DNA of 12,433 bases from JAJTFA01 sp044351265. GTDB lineage: Bacteria; Bacteroidota; Bacteroidia; UKL13-3. The stretch spans positions 1 to 12,433 of the forward strand of contig JBILGC010000054.1 in NCBI GenBank assembly GCA_044351265.1, written 5' to 3'. The notes under the pieces are model-generated. The model did no database searches, was not told where the DNA came from, and worked only from the letters and a program-made list of their open reading frames with translations. A program made the position numbers and the translations under genes. Positions 1 through 7,375 of the stretch are shown here, in pieces (position 1 is the first letter of the stretch; every line of letters begins with the position of its first letter).

Positions 1-2
1 AC

Positions 3-68
3 CAATTTGCCGTGCATCGTTTATTTGATAAGTTTTTGAAATATTATACCTTGCATCATGCTCCTTAA
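3..68 (+). CDS. mutY: C-terminal end of probable A/G-specific adenine glycosylase MutY (5' truncated by window)
   Basis: Reading frame 3 is open from the window edge and encodes 21 residues (QFAVHRLFDKFLKYYTLHHAP) before a TAA stop at 66-68. Bacteroidota MutY proteins commonly end in a motif like (Y/F)AVPRLI(D/E)K(F/Y)L, which this tail resembles. The gene order mutY-ssb-gldE-gldD is recurrent in the phylum and supports the call. MutY removes adenine mispaired with 8-oxoguanine. Only 12 bases separate this stop from the ssb start, so the two are probably co-transcribed. Too little is visible to confirm the family; the identification rests on the short tail plus context. Confidence 0.55.
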   Translation, partial: QFAVHRLFDKFLKYYTLHHAP

Positions 69-80
69 TCTAATATTTAC

Positions 81-515
81 ATGTCGGTAAACAAAGTAAT
101 ATTGCTTGGCAATCTTGGTAAAGACCCGGAGGTAAGATACCTTGAACAGAACAGGATTGTTGCTAAATTTACCCTTGCTACCAGTGAAACATTTACCAAC
201 AGACAAGGTGAAAGACAAACAGAAACTGAGTGGCATAACATAGAAGTTTGGGATAATCTGGCAAGCATTGTAGAAAAATATTTAAAAAAAGGCAACCAGC
301 TTTATTTGGAAGGCAAAATAAGAACTGAGCGCTGGACTGATAAAGAAGGGCATGAGCATACAATAAAGAAAATAAAAGCTACTAGCCTAACACTGCTGAG
401 TAGCAGAAATACACCGGAGGCTTCTGATGCTCTACAAAACCGAAAAACAGCTACAGAAAATATAGATATTAGCCCTCAAAGTCTGCCAGCTCCTGAAGAC
501 GAATTGCCTTTTTAG
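81..515 (+). CDS. ssb: Single-stranded DNA-binding protein
   Basis: This 144-residue protein begins MSVNKVILLGNLGKDPEVRY, the typical start of bacterial SSB. The OB fold spans about residues 1-107 and carries conserved features including Trp51 and Trp57 (W-HNIEVW region) and the GNQLYLEGKIRTERW strand at 71-85. A short polar linker (about 108-137) leads to the acidic tip PEDELPF, the peptide that docks SSB-interacting repair and replication proteins. SSB coats and protects single-stranded DNA as a tetramer during replication, repair and recombination. Length and tip are normal for a main chromosomal SSB. The ATG at 81 is the natural start; no clear Shine-Dalgarno is present, as is usual in this phylum. 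It follows the probable mutY end by 12 bases and precedes gldE by 52 bases. Confidence 0.96.
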   Translation: MSVNKVILLGNLGKDPEVRYLEQNRIVAKFTLATSETFTNRQGERQTETEWHNIEVWDNLASIVEKYLKKGNQLYLEGKIRTERWTDKEGHEHTIKKIKATSLTLLSSRNTPEASDALQNRKTATENIDISPQSLPAPEDELPF

Positions 516-537
516 TCAATAGTATAAGTAACTTGTA

Positions 538-545
538 TATATTTG
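538..545 (+). promoter_or_regulatory. Putative Bacteroidota -7 promoter element (TATATTTG) for gldE-gldD
   Basis: TATATTTG matches the Bacteroidota sigma-A -7 consensus TAnnTTTG exactly. It lies in the 52-base ssb-gldE gap and ends 22 bases before the gldE TTG start. No TTG is seen at the usual -33 spacing. If active, it would let gldE-gldD be transcribed independently of mutY-ssb with a leader of roughly 15 bases. Confidence 0.55.
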
Positions 546-567
546 CATTAAACAATCTCTAATCATT

Positions 568-1929
568 TTGGATAGCACGCAGGGGGAACCCCCATCTCAT
601 ATTGCACTGCAAATTTTTTCAATAGTTAATCAAAACCTCTCTGCCGGTGAAATATTAACCGCTCTTATTTGTGGTGGGATAATTTTATTGCTCATCCTTT
701 GTTCAGCTATTATCTCAAGCTCAGAAAACGCCTTTTTCTCTTTAAGCGCAACGGATAAAGAAGTTTTGGCTGAAGAAAAATCAAGGGCAAGTACATCTGT
801 TCAATACCTTTTATCACATCCAAAAAGTTTACTTGCCACCATTTTAATAGCCAATACATTTGTGAATATTGCTATTGTAATGCTATCCACCATTGTAATC
901 GACATAATTTTCAACTTTGGTAATAGCCACATTATAGCCTTTTTAATTGAAGTTATTCTGGTAACATTTATTTTAGTACTATTCGGTGAAGTGATGCCTA
1001 AAATTTATGCATCACAAAATAATGTGCGGGTTGCCAAATTTGTTGCCCTCCCCATGTTTTCCTTAAGTAAGGTGCTTTATCCTTTTGTGTATTTGCTTGT
1101 AAAATCAACCTCAATCATTGATAAACGAATAACCAAAAAGGGACATGTTTTAAGTGTGGATGAACTAACCCATGCTATTGATATTACTGCGGAAGAAGAT
1201 ACCCCGAAAGAAGAAAAAATCATATTAAAGTCAATCGTTAATTTTGGCAATACAAGTGTAACTCAAATTATGCGCCAAAGACCCGACATATCGGCCTTAA
1301 ACCAAACCATACCCTTTATCGAAGTCAAAGAAAAGATAACCGAATGGGGTTATTCGAGAATGCCTGTATACGAGGATAATCTAGATAATATAACCGGAGT
1401 ACTATATATTAAAGATTTACTACCAAAGCTTCAGGAGGCCGAAGATTATAAATGGCAAAAATTGGTAAGGAGGCCTTATTTTGTTCCTGAAAGTAAAAAG
1501 ATTGATGACCTCTTAAAAGAATTTCAAAGCAAGCGCGTGCACTTAGCTATTGTGGTGGATGAATTTGGAGGAACTTCAGGCATTGTAACAATGGAGGATA
1601 TTCTGGAAGAAATTTTTGGAGAGATTCACGATGAATTTGATGAAGATGAAACCTTTTACTCTCGCCTTAATGAGCACACTTTTGTATTTGAAGCTAAGAT
1701 GCTGATAAATGATATGTGCAGATTTATGGAGGTTGACACAGATGTATTTGATGAAGTAAGAAATGAAGCTGATACTGTTGGCGGCATGCTGCTTGAAATA
1801 TCAGGTGAATTGCCGGAACAAGGACAGATAATCCCATTTAAAGAATTCAGGTTTCATATTGAATCTGTGGATAAACGTAGAATAAAAAGGGTTAAAGTAG
1901 AAATATTGAATGAGGAGGACGAAGCATGA
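568..1929 (+). CDS. gldE: Gliding motility-associated CNNM/CBS-domain membrane protein GldE
   Basis: This 453-residue protein has the CNNM (DUF21) - CBS pair - CorC_HlyC layout of GldE and CorC/TlyC-type proteins. Membrane segments lie near residues 31-55, 86-113, 121-142 and probably 158-180. The CNNM signatures SSSENAFFSLS (50-60) and LFGEVMPKIYA (138-148) are present. The CBS pair spans about 225-350, ending in DEFGGTSGIVTMEDILEEIF (331-350), and the CorC_HlyC transporter-associated domain spans about 365-448. GldE is an inner-membrane protein linked to Flavobacterium gliding; a role in ion transport is inferred from the fold only. The start is TTG at 568: the frame is closed upstream by TAA at 529-531, no ATG or GTG lies between, and the resulting N-terminus (MDSTQGEPPS) resembles other GldE proteins. 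The end overlaps gldD by 4 bases (ATGA), indicating translational coupling. Confidence 0.93.
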   Translation: MDSTQGEPPSHIALQIFSIVNQNLSAGEILTALICGGIILLLILCSAIISSSENAFFSLSATDKEVLAEEKSRASTSVQYLLSHPKSLLATILIANTFVNIAIVMLSTIVIDIIFNFGNSHIIAFLIEVILVTFILVLFGEVMPKIYASQNNVRVAKFVALPMFSLSKVLYPFVYLLVKSTSIIDKRITKKGHVLSVDELTHAIDITAEEDTPKEEKIILKSIVNFGNTSVTQIMRQRPDISALNQTIPFIEVKEKITEWGYSRMPVYEDNLDNITGVLYIKDLLPKLQEAEDYKWQKLVRRPYFVPESKKIDDLLKEFQSKRVHLAIVVDEFGGTSGIVTMEDILEEIFGEIHDEFDEDETFYSRLNEHTFVFEAKMLINDMCRFMEVDTDVFDEVRNEADTVGGMLLEISGELPEQGQIIPFKEFRFHIESVDKRRIKRVKVEILNEEDEA

Positions 1930-2495
1930 GGTTTTTGCCTGCAGTATGCAGCGCATTGCTTTTTTTAGCTGCTTGTGATTCGGGATATGTGCCCAAACCA
2001 AGAGGATTTCAGCGGATTATTTTTCCGGAAAGAAAATATCAGCCATTTACGAACGATTGCCGCTTTACCTGCGAAATACCCATTTATTCAATAGCCGAAA
2101 AAGATAATCATCCTATGGCAGATAAATGCTGGTTTAATGTTAATTATCTTCCATTCAATGCTACTCTTCATCTAAGCTATGTGCCCATCAATGATAGAAA
2201 AGATTTATACAAAGTTTTAGAAGATAGCCGAACACTGGTTTATAAGCACACCATTAAAGCTGATGAAATATATGAAACCGTTATTGGTAATGCCTACCTC
2301 AATGGTATGTTGTATGAACTAAGCGGTAATACTGCAACAAACTTCCAATTTTACATTACTGATAGTAATCATCATTATCTGAGAGGTGCTCTTTACTTCA
2401 ATGAAGCAACAAATCTTGATTCTATACAACCCTCGCTCGCCTTTCTAAAAACAGATATACTTCATATGTTGCAAACCCTGCGTTGGCAGCAATAA
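1926..2495 (+). CDS. gldD: Gliding motility lipoprotein GldD
   Basis: This 189-residue protein has a short hydrophobic leader (MRFLPAVCSALLFLAACDSG) with lipobox LAAC, giving lipidated Cys17. Just after it is the GldD hallmark YVPKPRGFQRIIFPE (21-35). The rest is a soluble periplasmic domain with the conserved-looking stretch CWFNVNYLPFNATLHLSYVP and no membrane segments. GldD is a lipoprotein required for gliding in Flavobacterium; its biochemical activity is unknown. The ATG at 1926 lies inside the last codons of gldE, so the pair is almost certainly translationally coupled. No obvious acidic surface-export signal follows the cysteine, so I infer a periplasm-facing location. Presence of gldE and gldD alone does not prove that the organism glides, because both also occur in non-gliding Bacteroidota. 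Confidence 0.93.
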   Translation: MRFLPAVCSALLFLAACDSGYVPKPRGFQRIIFPERKYQPFTNDCRFTCEIPIYSIAEKDNHPMADKCWFNVNYLPFNATLHLSYVPINDRKDLYKVLEDSRTLVYKHTIKADEIYETVIGNAYLNGMLYELSGNTATNFQFYITDSNHHYLRGALYFNEATNLDSIQPSLAFLKTDILHMLQTLRWQQ

Positions 2496-2514
2496 GTAGA
2501 ACCGAATAAGCAGC

Positions 2515-2542
2515 TTGTCTTGATAAGAGGATATCAAGGTAA
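2515..2542 (+). terminator. Hairpin downstream of gldD, possible transcription terminator
   Basis: A perfect 7-bp inverted repeat, CTTGATA (2519-2525) and TATCAAG (2532-2538), encloses the 6-base loop AGAGGA. Two G-U and two A-U pairs extend it in RNA to an 11-bp stem (2515-2525 with 2532-2542). It starts 20 bases after the gldD stop and about 57 bases before the next promoter element. There is no U-run after it, so intrinsic termination is uncertain; it could instead protect the 3' end of the gldD message. Confidence 0.4.
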
Positions 2543-2598
2543 TGAATAAGGCATTTCTAAATATGAATAAAATCAATTTAATAATTATTTGGTATGGT

Positions 2599-2606
2599 TA
2601 CATTTG
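2599..2606 (+). promoter_or_regulatory. Putative -7 promoter element (TACATTTG) for the TonB receptor-DUF4249 unit
   Basis: TACATTTG is an exact TAnnTTTG match and ends 37 bases before the preferred ATG of the receptor gene. The sequence following it, CGGCTCATAA, is almost the same as that following the mfd -7 element. No TTG is seen at the -33 spacing. It separates the receptor unit transcriptionally from gldE-gldD. Confidence 0.55.
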
Positions 2607-2643
2607 CGGCTCATAATAATATTGAGACTTACCTAGCGTGTTC

Positions 2644-5037
2644 ATGTATCCATTTCGTAGTTTGTATCTATTAATTTTCTTCCTTGCTGCCTGCTTATTT
2701 GCAAATGCCCAGCAGCGCTACTCCATATCCGGTTTTGTTAAGGACTCTGCCAACGGTGAATCACTTATTGGTGCTACCATTCTGGTTAAAGAAACAAAGA
2801 CAGGAAGCTCTACCAATGAGTATGGTTTCTTTTCATTAAATCTTGCAGAAGGGCGGTATACACTTGTGGTTTCCTATATCGGCTTCAGACCAAAAGAGAT
2901 AAATTTAAATCTCAAAGAAAATACCAAAGTTAATTTCTCGCTTTCAGATGCTGCGCTTGAAACTAAGGAAGTTATTATTAAAAGCGATCGTACAGATCGC
3001 AATGTGAAGAGCACAGAGATGAGTAGATTGGAAATTACAGGCGATAAAATTAAGGAGCTACCTGTTATTATGGGTGAACCAGATGTACTCAAAGCCATCA
3101 CGCTTTTACCCGGCATTAAATCAGGTGGTGAGGCTAGCACCGGTTTTTATGTGCGTGGCGGTGGCCCGGATCAAAATCTGGTTTTAATGGATGAAGGCGT
3201 TATTTACAATCCTTCTCATTTGCTCGGATTCCTTTCTGTATTTAACACCGATGCGATACGTAATGTGGAAATTATTAAAGGTGGCATGCCTGCCCAATAT
3301 GGGGGCAGACTTTCATCCATTTTAAATGTGAGCATGAAAGAAGGCAACAACCAAAAATATCAAGTAAATGGCGGAGTGGGATTAATTGCATCACGCTTAT
3401 CGGTTGAAGGTCCGATAAAGAAAGGAAAGAGTTCGTTTATTGTATCGGGTAGAAGAACTTATATCGATGCCATTGTAAGACCTTTTCTTGCCGATAGCCT
3501 TAGCAGCAATGGCTACTACTTTTATGATTTTAATGCCAAGGCCAATTATGCTTTTTCTGACAAAGACCGCATCTTCTTTTCAGGCTATATAGGTAGAGAT
3601 ATTTTTACTTTTACCAGCCCCCGTAATACCGATTTTAAAGTAAGCATTGGCTGGGGCAATGCTATGGCGTCATTCCGATGGAATCATGTATTCAGCAATA
3701 AAATATTTTCAAACCTGAGTATCGTTTATAATAAATATGATTTAACCAATAAGTTTGAATTTGGGCAAAATGATTTTAAAATTGAATTTAATGCAAGCAG
3801 CGGCATTTCCGATTGGAATGTGAAATATGATTTTCAGCATCTTGCAGGTGCTAAACATAAACTCAGATATGGAGCACATTATACCTATCACACTTTTCAA
3901 CCCGGCATAGCCAACGGACAGGCCGGCACCACCAATATCAGTGAAAAAATTGCGAGCCAATACGCACATGAAGGTGCAATTTACCTGCAGGATGAGTGGC
4001 GAATAAACAGCCGATTAACCGTTAATGCAGGTTTGCGTTACGTTGGCTTTAATATGGTTGGCCCTTATACCCAATTTGCATTTAACGATGAGAATATTCG
4101 CACAGGCATAGAAAAAGAATGGAAAGCCAATGAGAGTATTGCATTTTATCATGGTGCAGAACCCAGAATAGCCGCAACTTATCTGCTCAATTCCGAGTCG
4201 TCCATCAAAGCATCCTTTACCCAAACTTATCAATTCTTGCATCTGGCAACAACATCAGGTGCAGCATTTCCAGCCGATTTGTGGATACCTAGTTCCGGTA
4301 AGGTTAAACCACAACTAGCCTATCAGGGTGCCATCGGATATTTTCGAAATTTTAAAAATAACGAATACGAGAGTTCCGTTGAAGCCTATTACAAACCCAT
4401 GTATAATCAAATTGAGTTTAAACCAGGAACAAGATTATTCTTTAATCAAAACTTAGAAAGTTCGGTTATCCCCGGCCAGGGTCTTTCCTACGGTGTTGAG
4501 TTTTTTCTTAAAAAGAAGTTTGGCAAAACAACAGGATGGATTGGTTATACCTGGAGCAGAACAACACGGCAATTTGATGAGTTGAATAATGGTGAGCCCT
4601 TCTTCTATCGTTACGACCGAACACATGATATTTCCTTTGTTCTAACTCAAGAGTTAAGTAAGAAATGGACCATGAATTTTGTATTTGTGTTTGGAACAGG
4701 CAATGCCGTAACACTACCCACCTCCAGAATGCCTTTTAGAATTGGATTTAATACCCAAACAGGAGAGCCCATTTTTGAATTTATAGATTTGTATGATAAA
4801 ATAAATGACTACAGATTACCGGCTTATCACCGCGCAGATATAGCATTCACCTATACTCACAAAAAAACCAAGAGGTGGGAGTCGGCCTGGAATTTTTCTA
4901 TTTATAATGTTTACAACCGTGCGAATCCTTTCTTTATTTACTTTTTACCTGATATTGAAAAACAAGAAGTAAAAGCATATATGGTATTTTTATTCCCCAT
5001 CTTACCTTCTGTGGCATGGAACTTTAAATTTTTGTAA
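2644..5037 (+). CDS. TonB-dependent outer-membrane receptor with N-terminal carboxypeptidase-regulatory-like domain
   Basis: From the ATG at 2644 the product is 797 residues. A GTG at 2638 would add two residues, but the ATG places the signal peptide better. The signal peptide ends ANA|QQ, about residue 22. A carboxypeptidase-D regulatory-like domain (about 25-105: ISGFVKDSANGESLIGATI...) is followed by the strand ETKEVIIKS (106-114), a possible TonB box. The plug is about 130-232, with STGFYVRGGGPDQNLVLMDE and a closing EIIKGGMPAQYGGRLSSILN. The beta-barrel runs to the C-terminus with many aromatic strands and ends NFKFL. Such receptors import large or scarce nutrients across the outer membrane using TonB energy. 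It is shorter than typical SusC (about 1000 residues). One base separates its stop from the DUF4249 gene, its likely partner. The substrate cannot be read from the sequence. Confidence 0.93.
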   Translation: MYPFRSLYLLIFFLAACLFANAQQRYSISGFVKDSANGESLIGATILVKETKTGSSTNEYGFFSLNLAEGRYTLVVSYIGFRPKEINLNLKENTKVNFSLSDAALETKEVIIKSDRTDRNVKSTEMSRLEITGDKIKELPVIMGEPDVLKAITLLPGIKSGGEASTGFYVRGGGPDQNLVLMDEGVIYNPSHLLGFLSVFNTDAIRNVEIIKGGMPAQYGGRLSSILNVSMKEGNNQKYQVNGGVGLIASRLSVEGPIKKGKSSFIVSGRRTYIDAIVRPFLADSLSSNGYYFYDFNAKANYAFSDKDRIFFSGYIGRDIFTFTSPRNTDFKVSIGWGNAMASFRWNHVFSNKIFSNLSIVYNKYDLTNKFEFGQNDFKIEFNASSGISDWNVKYDFQHLAGAKHKLRYGAHYTYHTFQPGIANGQAGTTNISEKIASQYAHEGAIYLQDEWRINSRLTVNAGLRYVGFNMVGPYTQFAFNDENIRTGIEKEWKANESIAFYHGAEPRIAATYLLNSESSIKASFTQTYQFLHLATTSGAAFPADLWIPSSGKVKPQLAYQGAIGYFRNFKNNEYESSVEAYYKPMYNQIEFKPGTRLFFNQNLESSVIPGQGLSYGVEFFLKKKFGKTTGWIGYTWSRTTRQFDELNNGEPFFYRYDRTHDISFVLTQELSKKWTMNFVFVFGTGNAVTLPTSRMPFRIGFNTQTGEPIFEFIDLYDKINDYRLPAYHRADIAFTYTHKKTKRWESAWNFSIYNVYNRANPFFIYFLPDIEKQEVKAYMVFLFPILPSVAWNFKFL

Positions 5038-5038
5038 G

Positions 5039-5941
5039 ATGAAAAGAGCACAATATATTATTCTTGGCCTCATCTCATCAATACTTTTGGGTTGTGAGAA
5101 GGAAATTGATGTAAGCAGACCGGGCTCAAAAGAGCAGTTGGTGGTTGAGGCAAGTATCAATCAGTTGTTAACCAATTTAAATTATGTTTATGTAACCAAA
5201 AGCCTAGATTATTTTAAACCTGACCTTACTGTTGGTGGCGTAAAAGATGCAAATGTGTTTATCAGAGAAGGGCGCATATCCGGTACAGATACTATTTATG
5301 ACGGGCCGATTACTCAGTTCTTTAATATTTACGGTATTCCCGGAGCAGATACTATCATTGATTTTTTTAATAATCCATTATTGGATAATCTGGCAGGTAT
5401 CTATGTGAATCCTGCATTTACCGGTAAAGAAAATACAGCTTATGCGCTTGAGGTAAGCTTGCCCGATGGCAGAATGGTAACAGGAAAAACTTTTATACCC
5501 AAAGTAATTAGCTTAGACACCATTAAATATGAAGTAAGAGGAGAGCCTGATGACAGCGGCAGATATGATGCTTATGTTAATTTTTACTGGCAAGACCCAC
5601 CTGAGAGAAACAATTATCGCCTGGCATTTATTAAAGGAAGTTTTGGCAACCTGCTACTTGGATGGGGTGCTGCAGAAACTTTTCGAACATTTGATGATGA
5701 ATTTTTAAATGACCAGTACAGGAGCTACTCATTCTTCAGGCCATTTAAAACTACCGATACATTGAATCTTTATTTTTCGCAAATTGGCAGAAAAGAGTTT
5801 TTGTTTTGGCAATCATACAGCCGCGCAAATGATAGTGGCAACCCTTTTTCAACACCTGTTATTTTAAAATCAAATATAACAGGCGCTATCGGAACGTTTA
5901 CAGGTTATGCAATAGATTACAAACAACTAATCATCAGGTAA
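5039..5941 (+). CDS. DUF4249 family outer-membrane lipoprotein, partner of the upstream TonB receptor
   Basis: This 300-residue protein starts with a lipoprotein signal peptide; the lipobox LLGC gives lipidated Cys19. The next residues, EKEID, are acidic, which in Bacteroidota is compatible with export to the cell surface (inference). The N-terminal strand pattern (KEQLVVEASI, VKDANVFIRE) and the C-terminal ILKSNITGAIGTFTGYA match the DUF4249 family, of unknown function and commonly encoded directly after TonB-dependent receptors of this type. By analogy with SusC/SusD it may capture ligand or act as a lid for the receptor, but there is no sequence similarity to SusD. Its ATG lies one base after the receptor stop, so the two are co-transcribed and probably coupled. 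The protein looks complete. Its TAA stop abuts the stop codon of the convergent gene on the other strand. Confidence 0.88.
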   Translation: MKRAQYIILGLISSILLGCEKEIDVSRPGSKEQLVVEASINQLLTNLNYVYVTKSLDYFKPDLTVGGVKDANVFIREGRISGTDTIYDGPITQFFNIYGIPGADTIIDFFNNPLLDNLAGIYVNPAFTGKENTAYALEVSLPDGRMVTGKTFIPKVISLDTIKYEVRGEPDDSGRYDAYVNFYWQDPPERNNYRLAFIKGSFGNLLLGWGAAETFRTFDDEFLNDQYRSYSFFRPFKTTDTLNLYFSQIGRKEFLFWQSYSRANDSGNPFSTPVILKSNITGAIGTFTGYAIDYKQLIIR

Positions 5942-6817
5942 CTAAAAATTAAATTTTAATCCAAGATGAATCAAGAACCATGATGGATAAACAACTTGAG
6001 TGTTGTATTCAGCCTTTCCAATATTATTAAATAGAACAGTTTCAATTTTCGCAATTTCAGCAGCTCCTCCCATTGCATAAGTTCCTTTTAGATTAAGGAT
6101 TAGCGAGCGGTATGGATGACTCTTCAATCGGTATTTAAATTTTAATCCTGTACCCAGATGAAATCCATTAGCACCTTTTTCAGACAATGCCTCACCGCCA
6201 TATTCAGTATAATTTGTTGTAGCGTTTCGTGTTTGTTTTTCCATGTCTAAAACCGGATTTAGAAATATGCGGCAATATCCACCTGCAACATAAGGGCAAA
6301 AGTATTCTCCATTATATTCAACCTCCAAATAAGGTGATAAAACATCCATACCGTTTTTTATACTAAAGGTATAGGTGGTATCGCCATCACGTTTTATAAA
6401 AGGATTTGATTCTCCAAAACTGGTAAAATCCATATTCATTCCTACATATAGCTGCCACAAAGCATCAGGGTCGGCAAAGATGCGGGTAAGGTTTACACCA
6501 ATATCAAACGAAAATACCGAAGCCGCATTCACCTTTTTAGCAAACGATTGTGTAGGCATAATGTATGAATACCCCACACCAATATTAAACATTGGAGCAA
6601 TGGAGGTTAATAAAAACCACACAGGGTTATGCATGGCAGTTTGTAAGCCTGCTTCTTTAAATTGATAATAAAGGGTTGAATCAAACTTTAAGGAATCGGT
6701 TTTATGTAGGGTGGTTGATGGTTGAGTAGTATCTGTTTGTGCTACCAATGGTGAATAGAAAAAAATCAAACATAAAAACAATATTATTTTAAAAGCAGCA
6801 GCTTGAGAAATTTTCAT
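5942..6817 (-). CDS. Hypothetical outer-membrane beta-barrel protein
   Basis: I do not recognise a named family. From the preferred ATG (6815-6817) the product is 291 residues with a clear signal peptide (MKISQAAAFK then IILFLCLIFF) and cleavage about LVA|Q at residue 26. An ATG at 6830-6832 would add MSCPP, which fits a signal peptide less well. After a Thr/Ser-rich linker, the mature part alternates short amphipathic strands with glycine turns (FNIGVGYSYIMP, FSFDIGVNLTRIF, LYVGMNMDF, GFHLGTGLKFKYRL) and ends in the aromatic HLGLKFNF, typical of Bacteroidota outer-membrane barrels. Role unknown; structural or porin-like is inference. It lies 21-36 bases after the DinB-like gene on the same strand, so it may be the last gene of an mfd transcription unit. 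Its stop abuts the stop of the DUF4249 gene. Confidence 0.72.
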   Translation of the reverse strand: MKISQAAAFKIILFLCLIFFYSPLVAQTDTTQPSTTLHKTDSLKFDSTLYYQFKEAGLQTAMHNPVWFLLTSIAPMFNIGVGYSYIMPTQSFAKKVNAASVFSFDIGVNLTRIFADPDALWQLYVGMNMDFTSFGESNPFIKRDGDTTYTFSIKNGMDVLSPYLEVEYNGEYFCPYVAGGYCRIFLNPVLDMEKQTRNATTNYTEYGGEALSEKGANGFHLGTGLKFKYRLKSHPYRSLILNLKGTYAMGGAAEIAKIETVLFNNIGKAEYNTQVVYPSWFLIHLGLKFNF

Positions 6818-6853
6818 AGGCGGGCAACTCATGGCAATAGTCTATGCCATTAA

Positions 6854-7372
6854 TTAAAGATATTTTTCTTCGATAACCTTTCTGTGATGTATTTCATGAC
6901 CGAGGATAGCAAAGAAGATTGCCCTTACTGTAACCGGATTATTATTTGCCATGCCACTGCGATCAAGAACAGATTCCGGCAAACTCTTAAATAGCTCAAT
7001 GGTTGCAGCCCGAAGCACAGAAAATTCCCTTGCCATATCATTCATGTCTCTGAAAATAGCATTTGAAGTTTCCACATACATATTTTCATCAAATCCGGGT
7101 AATGATGTTTTATCATTTCTGGCAATAGCTAAGGTTCGATAACAAAATATTCTTTCCGTATCAATGAGATGCTGTACAATTTCACGGATTGTCCATTTAC
7201 CGGGCGCATATCGGTATTGCAATGTTTCTTCATCAAGAGAGGTGAGCAAATCAATTGTTTCATAATGCTCAGTTAGCATAGCATCCATTATGTTCTCTCC
7301 TCCCACCTTGCTAATATATGTTTCGTAATAAGCAGGATAGGTTCCTTCTTCAGGTCGTTTCATATTCATCAT
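6854..7372 (-). CDS. DinB-superfamily (DinB_2) putative metal-dependent protein
   Basis: This 172-residue protein is a four-helix-bundle DinB_2 member. The visible signatures are APGKWTIREIVQHLIDTERI (residues 56-75), an arginine-containing FCYRTLAIARND, and a C-terminal GHEIHHRKVIEEKYL. His68, His159 and His163 are placed like the three metal ligands of Bacillus YfiT/BstA (one histidine in the second helix, then H-x3-H near the end). Family members include bacillithiol/thiol-dependent transferases and hydrolases; the substrate here is unknown. The name DinB comes from the damage-inducible B. subtilis gene and does not mean DNA polymerase IV. Start choice is ambiguous between ATG at 7372, 7369 and 7363; the last (MKRPEEG) may be the true start. 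It begins 3 bases after the mfd stop, so co-expression with mfd is likely. Confidence 0.85.
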   Translation of the reverse strand: MMNMKRPEEGTYPAYYETYISKVGGENIMDAMLTEHYETIDLLTSLDEETLQYRYAPGKWTIREIVQHLIDTERIFCYRTLAIARNDKTSLPGFDENMYVETSNAIFRDMNDMAREFSVLRAATIELFKSLPESVLDRSGMANNNPVTVRAIFFAILGHEIHHRKVIEEKYL

Positions 7373-7375
7373 CTT

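Noticed and set aside
2542..2616. A 24-codon ORF (ATG at 2542, TAA at 2614-2616) in the gldD-receptor gap
   Set aside because: It overlaps the putative -7 element, has no recognisable sequence, and its A/T-rich composition looks intergenic.
2674..2688. LAAC within the receptor signal peptide looks like a lipobox
   Set aside because: The hydrophobic core continues past the cysteine to a good signal peptidase I site (ANA|QQ), and TonB-dependent receptors are not normally lipidated.
5944..5958. AAAATT-A-AATTTT palindrome at the convergent junction as a bidirectional terminator
   Set aside because: The loop would be a single base; the realistic stem is 4 A-U pairs, and it encodes the last residues of the barrel protein.
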